Origin: Sapria himalayana
Lineage: Eukaryota; Streptophyta; Magnoliopsida; Malpighiales; Rafflesiaceae
Direction of reading: 5' to 3'
Assembly (NCBI GenBank): GCA_029783825.1
Contig: JAREIK010003005.1
Location: 106,750-170,749, forward strand
Length of the DNA: 64,000 nt
Of the stretch, positions 39,382 through 52,870 are shown in pieces. The notes beneath the pieces are model-generated. The model was not told the DNA's origin, ran no database searches, and was given only the letters and a program-made list of their open reading frames with translations. Numbering within the stretch: position 1 is the first letter of the stretch; the number at the start of each line of letters is the position of its first letter. A program made the translations under genes and the position numbers.

Positions 39382-42300
39382 TTATCTATCTGTCTATCTA
39401 TCTATCAGTCTATCTCACTATCTATCTATCTGTGTATCTATCTGTCTTTCTATCTGTCTATCTAGCTATTTATCTATCTGTTTATCTATCTATCTATCTA
39501 TTAATCTGTCCACCTATTATGTAATTATCTACCTATATATCTGTATATCTATTTATCAATCTAACAATATATCATTCAATCAATCAATATATCTATCTAT
39601 CTATCTATCTATATATGTGTCTATCTATATTTCTTTCTGTAAAACTCTCTATCTATCTATATGTCTATCTATTAATCTATCTATTAATCTATCTATCTAT
39701 CTATCCATCAATATATCAATATATCTATATATCTATCTAATAGTCAATATATCTGTTTATCATTTAGTTTATCATTCTAGCTATCAATTTATCTATTTGT
39801 CTATCTATCTATATATTTGTCTATCTATCTATCTATATATTTTTGTGTCTATCTCTTTATCAATTTATTAATCTATCTATTTATCTATATATTTATATAT
39901 TTATCTATCTATATATTTATCTATCTGTCTATCTTTCTATATATATATATATCTATCTATGTATCCCTCAATTGATCTTTCAATATATATATATATATAT
40001 ATATATCTATCTATCTTTCTTTCTTTCTATGTATTTATCTATTTATCTCTCTTTTTATCTATATCTTTTTTAATATATCTATGAATATAAATATCAATCT
40101 CTCTATCATTTTCTCTAACAATCTTTCTACTTATCTTTATATCTATCTATCTATCTGCCTTTATATCAATTTATCTATTTATTTATTATGAATCTATCTA
40201 TATATCTATCTATTTTTAAGTCTATCTATCTATCTTTTTATCTATGTAAATATATATTTATCTATATATCTATATGCATATTTGTCTATAATTCTGTCTA
40301 TCTATCTATTTGTCCATCAGTCTATCTATATGTCTATATTTTTTCTTTCTATCAATCAATATGCCTATATTTCTTTATGTCTATCTTTCTATCTTTTAAT
40401 TTCTTTATCATTCTGCCAATCTATCTATCTTTCTATCTGTCTATATATCTGTCTATCTATTTATATGTGTATCTTATCATCTATCTGTCTATCTATATAT
40501 ATATATCTATTTGTCTATCTATTTATCTTTTTATCAATTTGACTATTTATCTATCTATCAATTATCTATTTGTCTATTTTTATCTATCTATCAATCTATA
40601 TATTAATCTATCTATCAATCTGTATATCTATTTTTCTATCTATCTATCTTTCTATCTATATAATTGTCTATCTATCTATTTGTTTGTCTATCTGACTGTC
40701 TATTTGTCTAACTGTAAGACATTTTCTCTCTATATCTATCTATATATCTTTCTATTTATCTAACTCTCTATATCTAAATCTTTTGTCATTATATATATAT
40801 ATATATATCTAGGAATCTATCTATCTATCTATATACCTAGCAATCTTTTAATATATCTATCTATCAATATATCTATCAATCTATTTTTTAATCAGCCTAT
40901 TAGTCAATTTATTAATCTTTCTATCAATTTGTCAATCTATCTGTTTATCTATAAATCTTTAAATTTTTTTGTATATCTATCTATCTTTCTGTCTATCTAT
41001 CTTTATGTCTGTTTATCTATTTGTCTATCTATCTATCCATCTATCTATTTGTCGATCAGTTTTTCTATATCTCTGTCAATATATATATCAATCAATCTAT
41101 CTATCTATCTATCTATCATTATGGTTATCAATAGGTTTATCTATCTATATTTTAATCAGTATATCTATCTATCTATTTGTCTATTTTTATTTTTTTCTCA
41201 ATCATTTTATGTATCTATTTGTTTGTTTGTCTGTGTGTATATCTACCTACCTACCTAATTGTCTGCGTTCCTGACTACTTTTTTATATGTATATGTATTT
41301 TATTTGTTTTACTATTTATTTATTTATTTATCTATCTATCTATTTATCTATATGTCTGTCTATCTATGGGTATATTTATCTATCAATATATCTATTTATC
41401 TAATGATATATTTGTCTATCTATCTGTATATCTACTTGTCTATCTATTTATCTACCTACCTATCTATCTACCTTTATATCTATCTATTTATCATATATCT
41501 ATATATCTATCTATCTGTTTATTTATATTTTTTTTAAAATGTCTCTCCATAAATCTATATATCTATTTATTGATTTGACTATCTATCTGACTATCTATTT
41601 GTCTATCTTTATATCTATCTATATATCTGTTTGTTGATCTTTTTATCTATCTTACTGCCTATCCATCAGTTTAACTAAGTGTCTATCTATTTGTATATTT
41701 GTTTATCTATCAATCTATTTGTTTATCTATTTCTCTATCGATATGTCTATCTACAATCTTTCTTTTTCTCTATATATTTGTCTATCTATCTGTCTATCTG
41801 ACTATATATCTATATGTGTGTGTGTGTGTGTTAGTTTTATAATCTATTTATATATCTGTCTATCTATCAATCTTTCTATATATCTACTTATCTTTCTTTC
41901 TACCTATCTATCTATCTAAATATCAGTATAATAATCTATTTATATATATGACTCTATTTGTCTATCTATCTTTCTATCTTTATATCTATCTATCTATCTA
42001 TCTATATTTTTATCTATGTATTTGTTTATCTATCGGTCTACCTATCTATATGTTTATCAATTAATCTATCTATCTCCTAATTTTTTATTTATCTATCTTT
42101 CTATCTATGTATCTATCTATATGTCTATCAATCAATTATCTATCTATCTATCTATCAATCTATCTATCATCTATCTATCTATCATCTATCTATCTATCAT
42201 CTATCTATATTTCTATCTATCTATAAATTTATCTATATGTCAATTGATTTATCTATCTATCTATTTTTTATTTATTTGTCTATCTATCTGTTTATCTATT

Positions 42301-44154
42301 TGTCTATCTATCTGTCTATCTATTTGTCTATCTTTCTATCTATCTATCTGTCAATATTTTATCATATCTATCTATAAGAGTTTCTATCTTTTATCTATAT
42401 ATTTGAGTGTCTATCTATCTATCTATCATTTTATATATCTTTTTATCAATATATCAATCAATCTATCCAACAATATGTCTATCAATCAAGCTATCAAAAT
42501 ATCATTCAATCTATTTATCTATCTATGTATATATCTATTTATCTATCTATTTATAAATCAATTTATAAATCTATCTATCTAACTATCTACTTTTATATTT
42601 GTTAAATTGTTAGTCTATCTGTCAAATGTCATATTTTCCTATCTGTTAGACTTTTTTTATTTATTTGTCAATCTATCTATCTGTCTGTCTGTCTGTCTAT
42701 ATATCTTTTTATCTATCTATCTGTTTATTTGTCTATCTAACAATATATCTATCTAATTATCTGTCCATCTATTTATCTATATTTGTATATCCAATTTATA
42801 TATCTATCTATTATTTGTATGTCTGGCAGTGTGTTTATCTATATATATCTATCTATCTATATGTCTAACTATCTGTCTATGTATTTGTCTATCTATATAT
42901 CCATCTATCTATCTATCTATCTATTTGTCTATCTATCTGTCTATCTATTTGTCTATCTATCTAAGTATCTAAATATCAATCTATCTATCATTGTATATAT
43001 CAATATATTAATCTATCTATCTACTATCTATCGGTCTATCTATCTATCTATATATCTTTCTATTTATCTCTCTATCTATATGCGTGTCTTTCTATTTACC
43101 AATCTTTTCTTTCTATTAAATTTATTTATTTATTTATCTAAGTGTCGATCTATCTATTGATCTATGTATCTATTCATCTATCTATCGATCTATATATCTT
43201 TCTATTAATCTATCAATCTATCTATTTATTAATCATTCAATATTTCTATCTATCTATCTCTGACTATAAGTCAATCATCTATCTTTCTTTCAATCTATCT
43301 ATTAATCTAAATATCAAAATATCTATCAATCTATCTATCAATCTATCTATCAATCTATCTATCAATCAATCTATCTATCAATATTTATTTTATTTTTTTA
43401 TCTATTTGTTTTTCTTTCTATCTATCTATTTATCTATCTTTCTATCTCTCTCTCTATCAAACTATTTATAATTTTGACTATCAACCTATTGTGTATCAAT
43501 CAATAAATCTGTCTATCTGTCTATTTATCTTTCTAACTATCTATTTGTCTTATCTATCTATTTGGTAATCAATTAATTTATCTATTTATCAATTTGTCTA
43601 TTTATCTTCATAACAATTTATTTGACTACCTATATGTTTATTTCTTTGTATGTCTATCCATCTATCAAAATGTCTAATAAACTGTCAATCAATAAGTATA
43701 TCTATCTATCTATCATTTAATCAATCTATCTTTCTATATTTCTATCAATTTGTCTATCAATAACTCTATCATTTTATCTATCAATATGTCAATCAATCTT
43801 TCTATAAATTTATCAATCTATTTGTCCATCTATCTTTTTATTTATATATCTATCTATCTATCTTTCTTTCTTTCTATTTATTTGTCAATCTATCTATTTT
43901 TCTATTTATCTATCTCTCTATATATGTATATATCTATTTTTTGTCTATATATCTTTCTATCTATCTATCAATCTATTATACTTGTATCTATCTTCTATAT
44001 GTCTATTTGTCTATCTGTCTTTTATCTATCTATCTATCTATCTGCCTATTTATTTATCTATCTATTTATCTATCTATCTATCTTTTAATCTGTCTATATA
44101 ACTACTTATGAATATTTCTAACAATCTTTCTATCTTTTTGTCTATAAATATGTA

Positions 44155-44189
<35 letters not shown>

Positions 44190-45998
44190 TTATCAATCTA
44201 TCTATTTATATATATATATATATCTATATATCTATCTATTTATTTATATATATATTTATCTATCTATATGTATATGTATATGTATATGTATATCTATATG
44301 ACTATCTATTTGCCTATCTATCTTTCTACCTATCTATCTATCTATCAATATTTCTAGTTGATTGTCTTTCCTTTTGGTTATCTATCTGATTATATCTGTC
44401 TATCTATCTATCTATATATCAATCTTTAAGTCTTTTATTTGCCTATATATATATATATATATCTTTATCTATCTATCATACTATCTTTCTATTTGTGTTT
44501 CAAGATGTCTATCTATTTGTCAATCAATCAATCTATCTATCTATGTATATATATATATCTGCCTAATAATCTATTTAAATATCTATCTTACTTTCTTTCT
44601 ATATCTCTATCTATCTCTATATCTATCTATCTATCTCTCTATCTATCTATTTGTCTATCAATATGTCTAATAATCTATCTATTAATATATCTTTCAATAT
44701 ATATATATCAATCTGTATGTTAGTATGTCTATCAATCTATCTCTCATTCTTTCTATCATTCTATCTATTAATTTGTTAATCCATTTATTTATATACCTAT
44801 CTATTTTTCTACCTATCTATCTATCTGGTTTTCTATCTATATATATATATATCTATTTATTTATCAATTTGTCTATTTATCTGACTATCTATTTATTTAT
44901 CAAACTATCTATCTATGTATTTGTCTATTTGTCTATCTACAAATCTATTTGCCTATCTATCTGTCTGTCTATTTGTGATTTTATCTTTTTTCCTATTTGT
45001 TTGATTGCTAGTCTTTCATTCTGTGTATATTTGTATGTTTGTCGAACGGTTTGTCTACATACCTACCAGATTGTCTACCTTCTTGACTACTTACTTGTTA
45101 GTCTGTCTATCTATCTATCTATCTATTATACTATCAATTTGAATATCAATCGATCTATCTATCTATGTATCTATCTTTTTATCTGCCTATTACCTATCTG
45201 TCTATCTATCTATCTACCTATCGATCTATCTATTTATCTAACTATCTATCTATTAGTCTATCTTTCTGTCTATCTATCTATCTATCTATCTATCTACTTG
45301 TCTATCTTTCTATTTATGTGTATATCTTTCTATCTATCTATCTAAATATATTTTTTATATGTTTATCTATTAGTCTATCTATCTATCTATCTATCTACTT
45401 GTCTATATATCAATCTACCTATCTATCGGTCTATCTAATATTATACTAAAAGTATATCAATCTTTCTATCTATTTGTATATTTATTTGACCATCTATCTA
45501 TCTATCAATATGAGTATCTCTCTATTTATCTATCTGTCGATATATTTGAATATTTTTTTCTATCTATCTATAAATCTTTTTTCTGTATATCTATCTATCT
45601 ACCTATCTATATATTTATCTATATGTCTATTTATCAGTCTATTTATCTTTCTTATTATCTATCTATATATCTATCTATCTGTCAATCAATTTTTCTATCT
45701 ATTTTCTATCGATCTATCTATCTACATCTGTATTAATCTACCTATCTATTTATCTATCTAACTATATATCAGTCTAATAATATATTTATATATCTATCGA
45801 TCTATCTGTATATCTATTTGTCTAACTATCTGCCTATCTATTTGTCTATCTAACTATCTATCTATCTGTCCATCTATCTATTTATTAATCAATCAATCTA
45901 TATATCTATATATCTCTCTATTTATCTATCTAAATATATGCCTTTCTATCTATCTTAATGTATATCTATATATCTATCTATATGTGTATCTATCTATC

Positions 45999-46031
<33 letters not shown>

Positions 46032-49000
46032 CTATTTCTATCTTTATATCTATTTATCTATCTATCTATATATCAGTATAATAATTTATTATCTATTTAT
46101 ATGTTTTCTATCTGTCTAACAATATGTCTATATATCTATCTATCTATCTATCTATCTATTTTTTAACTATATATCTATCTTTCTATCTATTTACCTATCT
46201 ATTTATCTATCTATCTTTCTATCTATCTTTTTTTCTATCTATCTATCTATCTGTCTTTTTTTCTTCCTATCTATTTGACTAAAAATTTTCTCTATATAAC
46301 TATCTATCTATCTATATATCTATATGTCTATGTATCTATTTATCTATCCATAAATATTTCTATCTAATAATTTATCGATCGATCTATCTTTCTATGAATC
46401 TATCTAAATATCTATCTGTCTGTCTGTCTGTCTATCTATCAATCAATGAATCTATCTATCTATCAATCTATCTATGAATTTGTATAACAAAATGTATATC
46501 AATCTATTTATCATTTTTTCTTTCTATCAATGTATCTATCTATGTATCTATCTATCAATCTATCTATCTATCGATTTGTCTTTCTATCTAAATATCATCT
46601 ATCTGTTAATATATATGTCACTCTATTATTTGTCAATCTATCTATTTTTGAATCTATCTATCAATCTTTCTTTCAAACTCTCTTTCTATTTTTCTAACTA
46701 TCTATCTATCTATCTATCTATCTATCAATCTATCTATCAATCTATCGATCTATCTATCTTTTTCTATCTATCTATCTATCTAACTATCATCTATCATTCT
46801 TTCTGTCTATGTCTCCATCTGTTTATCTATCTATCTATCTATCTTTGTATCTATATTTCCATCTTTTTATTTTTTTATCTGACTACCTATCTATCTATCT
46901 CTCAATCTATCTATATTTATGTATATCTATCTATCTATTTTTTAATCTATCTATCCATCCATCTATCTATCTGTCTGTCTGTCTATCTAACTATCTATAA
47001 ATATGTCTATCTATCTAACTTTGTATATATATATATATATATATATTTCTATCTGTCTATCTTTTTATATATCTATTTACTACTATTTGTTTATATATAT
47101 GTCTATCTCTTTATCTATATTTCTGTCTATCTATCGGTCTATATATATCTTTATCAATTTATCTATCTATAAGTGTTTCTATCTAATTATCTATATACAG
47201 TCTAATAATTGGTATATATAAATATTTATCTATGTATTTGTCTATCTATCTTTCTATCTATCTGTCAATTTCTTTATCTATCTATCTATATATCTATCTA
47301 TTTATCTGTTTATATATGTCTATCAAAATGTATATCAATCTATCTATCAATCTCTCTTTCTCTCTCTCTATCTATCTATATATCTATTTATCTATCTATA
47401 TATATATCTAATTATCTATCAATTTGTTTATCTACATTTCTATCAATCTATCTATCAATCTTTCTATCTATCTATATATCTATTTCTCTTTCTATTTCTT
47501 TATCTATCTGTCAATCTATTTGTCTATCTATCTATCTAACTATCTATTTGTCTATCTATTTGTCTGTTTGTATATTTTTTTCATTATATCTGTCTATTTG
47601 TTTGTTTGTCTATTTATCTATCTACATGCCTACATTATTGTCTACCTACTTAACTACTTGCTTGTCTATCTATCTATATATCTATTTTACAATCTATCTG
47701 TATATTTATCTATATGTCTATCTATCTGTCTGTTTGTCTATCTATCTATTTATATATCTATCTATTTGTTTCTCTATTTGTCTCTCTATCTGTCTATCTA
47801 TCTATCTATATACTTGTATATCTATCTGTCTTTATTTCGATCTATATATCTTTCTATCAAACTATCTTTCTATCTCTATATCTATCTATCTATCTATATA
47901 TCTATATGTTTATCTTTCTATCTATCTATCTATTTATCTACTTGTCTATCTATCTATCTATAAATTTTTTCTATATATCTATCTGACTATCTAACGACCT
48001 ATCTATTTGTCTATCTATCTGTCTATCTATCTCTCTATCTATCTGTATATCTATCTATCTATCTATTTTTTACTTATATGTCTATCTATCTATCTATCTA
48101 TCTATATGTTTGTCTATCTATCAATCTATCTATCTATTTTTTATTTAATTGTCTATCTATCACTCTATCTATCTATCTACTTGTCTATCTATCTATCAAT
48201 ATATCTGTCAAAATATTTGTTATTTATTTGTCTATCTATCACTGTATCTATCTGTCTATATATAATATATATATCTATATATCTATATCTATATATCTAT
48301 ATATCTATATAAATGTTTATCATTCTATCTATCCTTTTATCTACATGTCTATCTATCTATCTATTTATATATCTATATCTATCTTTCTGACTACATATCT
48401 ATCTATCTATCCATTTCTCTATCTATCTATATATCTAACGTTCTATCTATTAGTCTATCTATCTATCTATCTATTTATTTGTCTATCAAAATGTCTATTA
48501 TTCTATATATCAATCGATCTATAAATTTGTTTGTCGATATGTCTATCAATCTATCTATCATTCTGCTTATCAATCTGTCTATCTATTTATCTATATCTCT
48601 CTATCTATCCATCTATATCTATCTATATATTTATATATCTATCTATTTATCTATCAATTTGTTTATCTACATGTCTATCAATCTATCTATCAATCTTTCT
48701 ATCTATCTATATATCTATTTGTCTTTCTATTTCTTTATCTATCTGTCTATCTATCTGTCTATCTATCTGTCTATCTATCTATCTATCTGGCTATCTATTT
48801 GTCTGTTTGTATATTTTTTTCATTATATCTATCTATTTGTTTGTTTGTCTATTTATCTATCTACATGCCTACATTATTGTCTACCTACTTAACTACTTGC
48901 TTGTCTATCTATCTATCTATTTTACAATCTATCTGTATATTTATCTATATGTCTATCTATCTATTTATATATCTATCTATTTGTTTCTCTATCTGTCTCT

Positions 49001-49160
49001 CTATCTGTCTATCTATCTATCTATATACTTGTATATCTATCTGTCTTTATTTCGGTCTATATATCTTTCTATCAACCTATCTTTCTATCTCTATATCTAT
49101 CTATCTATCTATCTATATATCTATATGTTTATCTTTCTATCTATCTATCTATTTATCTAC

Positions 49161-49192
<32 letters not shown>

Positions 49193-49252
49193 AAATTTTT
49201 TCTATATATCTATCTGACTATCTAACTACCTATCTATTTGTCTATCTATATG

Positions 49253-49287
<35 letters not shown>

Positions 49288-51283
49288 GTATATCTATCTA
49301 TCTATTTTTTACTTATATGTCTATCTATCTATCTATATGTTTGTCTATCAATCAATCAATCAATCTATTTTTTATTTAATTGTCTATCTATCACTCTATC
49401 TATCTACTTGTCTATCTATCTATCTATATATCTGTCAATATATTTTGTTATTTATTTGTCTATCTATCACTGTATCTATCTGTCTATATATAATATATAT
49501 ATCTATATATCTATATCTATATATCTATATATCTATATAAATGTTTATCATACTATCTATCATTTTATCTACATGTCTATCTATCTATCTATTTATATAT
49601 CTATATCTATCTTTCTGACTACATATCTATCTATCTATCCATTTCTCTATCTATCTATATATCTAACGTTCTATCTATTAGTCTATCTATCTATCTATTT
49701 GTCTATCAAAATGTCTATTATTCTATATATCAATCGATCTATAAATTTGTTTGTCGATATGTCTATCAATCTATCTATCATTCTGCTTATCAATCTGTCT
49801 ATCTATTTATCTATCTCTCTCTATCTATCCATCTATATCTATCTATATATTTATATATCTATCTATTTATCTATCAATTTGTTTATCTACATGTCTATCA
49901 ATCAATCTATTAATCTTTCTATCTATCTATATATCTATTTATCTTTCTATTTCTTTATCTATCTGTCTATCTATCTGTCTATCTATCTATCTATCTATCT
50001 ATCTGGCTATCTATTTGTCTGTTTGTATATTTTTTTCATTATATCTATCTATTTGGTTGTTTGTCTATTTATCTATCTACATGCCTACATTATTGTCTAC
50101 CTACTTAACTACTTGCTTGTCTATCTATCTATCTATCTATTTTACAATCTATCTGTATATTTATCTATATGTCTATCTATCTGTCTGTTTGTCTATCTAT
50201 CTATCTATTTATATATCTATTTATTTGTTTCTCTATCTGTCTCTCTATCTGTCTATCTATCTATCTATATACTTGTATATCTATTTGTCTTTATTTCGGT
50301 CGATATATCTTTCTATCAACCTATCTTTCTCTCTCTATATCTATCTATCTATCTATATATCTATATGTTTATCTTTCTTTCTATCTATCTATTTATCTAC
50401 ATGTCTATCTATCTATCTATCTATAAATTTTTTCTATATATCTATCTGACTATCTAACTACCTATCTATTTGTCTATCTATCTATCTATCTGTATATCTA
50501 TCTATCTGTATCTATCAATCTATCTATTTTTTACTTATATGTCTATCTTTCTATCTATTTATATGTTTGTCTATCTATTAATCTATCTATCTATTTTTTA
50601 TTTAATTGTCTATCTATCACTCTATCTATTATCTACTTGTCTATCTATCTATCTATATATCTGTCAATATATTTTGTTATTTATTTGTCTATCACTGTAT
50701 CTATCTGTCTATATATAATATATATATCTATATATCTATATATCTATATATATGTTTATAATTCTATCTATCCTTTTATCTACATGTCTATCTATCTATC
50801 TACTATTTATATATCTATATCTATCTTTCTGACTACATATCTATCTATCTATCTATCCATTTCTCTATATATCTATATATCTAACGTTCTATCTTTTAGT
50901 CTATCTATCTATTTGTCTATCAAAATGTCTATTATTCTATATATCAATCGATCTATAAATTTGTTTGTCGATATGTCTATCAATCTATCTATCATTCTGC
51001 TTATCAATCTGTCTATCTATTTATCTATCTCTCTCTATCTATCCATCTATATATATCTATATATTTTTTTCTTTCAATTTATCTATCTATTTGTCTATCT
51101 GCCTATCCATTAGCCTATCTATCTATCTGTCTATCTTTGTATCTATCTATTTGTATGTTTGTTTGTTAGTTTGTATGATTATCTGCCATTCTATGAGTCT
51201 AATTGTTTATCTATCTGTTTGTCTGCATACCTACCTGATTATTTCCCCGACTAACAGCTTGCCTACATGTCTGTCTCTCTATC
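39382..51283. repeat. Degenerate TCTA/TGTC tetranucleotide array, block 2
   Basis: About 11.9 kb of the same array as block 1, with the same strand polarity, starting directly at the TTA duplication of CACTA-1. (TA)n runs lie near 39980-40003, 40790-40810, 44166-44190 and 47024-47046. A (TG)n run lies at 41815-41831. Six longer non-tetranucleotide islands with 'ctacctac...gactact'-type text recur at about 41.24, 45.06, 47.62, 48.86, 50.08 and 51.22 kb. The last three kb are a higher-order tandem repeat. Predicted frames here are all Ser-Ile-Tyr-Leu artefacts. Confidence 0.97.
47400..51065. repeat. Higher-order repeat, ~1.22 kb unit, about three copies, within array block 2
   Basis: Non-repetitive landmarks recur at constant spacing. 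'ctacatgcctacattattg' is at 47622, 48861 and 50078 (periods 1239 and 1217). 'tgtttgtcgatatgtc' is near 48528, 49748 and 50964. 'ctgactacatatc' with 'ctaacgttctatc' is near 48388, 49616 and 50830. Copies look nearly identical over most of their length, with small differences in TCTA copy number. The high similarity, inside a strongly degenerate array, points to recent tandem duplication of the whole unit. Confidence 0.88.
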
Positions 51284-51680
51284 CACTATAAGAAAATGTC
51301 TATTTAACTAAAGAAATTTAGCTAGGGAAACATTCCTAGTTAATTAGCTAGGGATTAGCTAGCGAATAGCAAGATTTTTTTAATTTTACATTGAATTAAA
51401 ATTTTGTCACTAATATTGTCATAGATTTTCACGCAAAGAAAATTAGGAATTTTAGCAATGGATTTCGCAATGAATTTTCCCTAATTAATTAGAAAATGAC
51501 AAAACTCATCACTAAATAATTATCTCAATTTTAAAAATTTTATATATAATTGGAAGCAATTATTCCTTAAATGTTTATTTTCTCAAAATATATGCATTTA
51601 GCTTGGGATTTTTGCCTAGCTATTTGTGCTGGTGATAATTTCTATCACTAATCTTTAATGATTAAATTTTTTTAATATAT
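51284..51680. repeat. Left terminal and subterminal repeats of CACTA-2
   Basis: Terminal CACTATAAG followed by short motifs of the 'ttagctaggga' and 'ttagctaggg.attt' type in both orientations. This matches the style of the CACTA-1 ends. Confidence 0.82.
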
Positions 51681-52660
51681 TATTTGTTTTAATATTTTAT
51701 ATAATTTTGTATATTAAAGGTATGTCATGGTCTATTGTTGAGTGATCCTTGAAAGACATTCTTCTTATAAATTATAAAAATAGGATATTATAAATAAATG
51801 AATTATAAAAATCTATAAATAATAATAATAATGTATATTAAGAAAGACTAAAATAACTTTTTTTTGATGATAAAATATTTAAAAAATTATACAAAATATT
51901 TTTCAGAAATATTTAATTATGTTATTTTAATAATAGTATTAAAAAACATTAAATTATTTTTATATAAATATAATAAATTTTAAGATATTTTTTTTAAAAA
52001 AATAAACATAAATAAAAAGTACTACAAATAAAAGCTAAAATAAATATTTGTATTATTAAATAAAAAAAATTATAAACATATATAAATTAACAAATAAACA
52101 AGTAAATATTTATATTATTTAAAGTAAATATATATATATATTTATGCTTATAAGAATCTTTTTAAAAAATAATTACTCAAAAATTTGAAAATTTTGAATT
52201 ATAAAATCTAATTTTAATATTTTCATAAAATTTAAAACAAAATAAATTGATATTTAAAGATTAATACATAGATGTTTTAATTACATTAAAAAAACTTTGA
52301 TGATTTTAAAAATAAATATCTCAATGTAATTATTAAAAGAAAACTTCAAGTGTTTTTTAGGGTTTCAACAAAGTTATTTAAATATTACTAAGGATATTTT
52401 TTGCTCATAATAAAACTTTATTTTTTTTAGCCCAATAAACACTTTTGAAAATTACTACCAAATTGACACTAAGTTAATTTGAATCAAATTTTATTTTTTG
52501 CCCCTACTGAAATTTATAAGAATTAAATATTTGAGTACGATTTTTAGTATTAGCTTTTAATACTCCATTTTTATTAAAATAATAAATACAACTTTTTTTT
52601 ATTATCTTCTCACTTTAAATAATTTTTAGAATTTTATAAATTATAAATTATATAAAAAAT
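51681..52660. other. AT-rich non-coding DNA in CACTA-2
   Basis: Equivalent to 37.2-38.3 kb of CACTA-1 in inverse orientation (shared 'gagtgatccttgaaag' block near 51740). No coding sequence. Confidence 0.6.
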
Positions 52661-52745
52661 TGTAAATATGTAAATATGTGAATATGTGAATATATGTAAA
52701 TATGTCAATATATGTAATTATGTGAATATGTGTGTGTGTGTGTGA

Positions 52746-52779
<34 letters not shown>

Positions 52780-52870
52780 CTAAAGGTATAAATATATAAA
52801 TATATAAATACATAAATATATAAATACACAAATACATAAATAGGTAAATATATAAAATTTGATATATAAT
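52661..52870. repeat. 'gtaaatat' minisatellite and (TG)n/(CA)n hairpin
   Basis: Short 'atatgtgaat' and 'ataaatacataa' units surround TG repeats (52729-52744) followed after 'aata' by CA repeats (52749-52776). The two runs are complementary and could fold back. The minus-strand frame across it is low complexity and not a gene. Confidence 0.85.

Noticed and set aside
39382..51283. Regular repeats considered as a CRISPR array
   Set aside because: No fixed repeat with unique spacers of constant length; the period is 4 bp with degeneracy, and the context is a plant nuclear genome.
39617..51291. Long plus-strand ORFs up to 349 codons, resembling membrane proteins
   Set aside because: Same artefact of the TCTA array; near-identical ORFs at 1.22 kb spacing only reflect the higher-order repeat.
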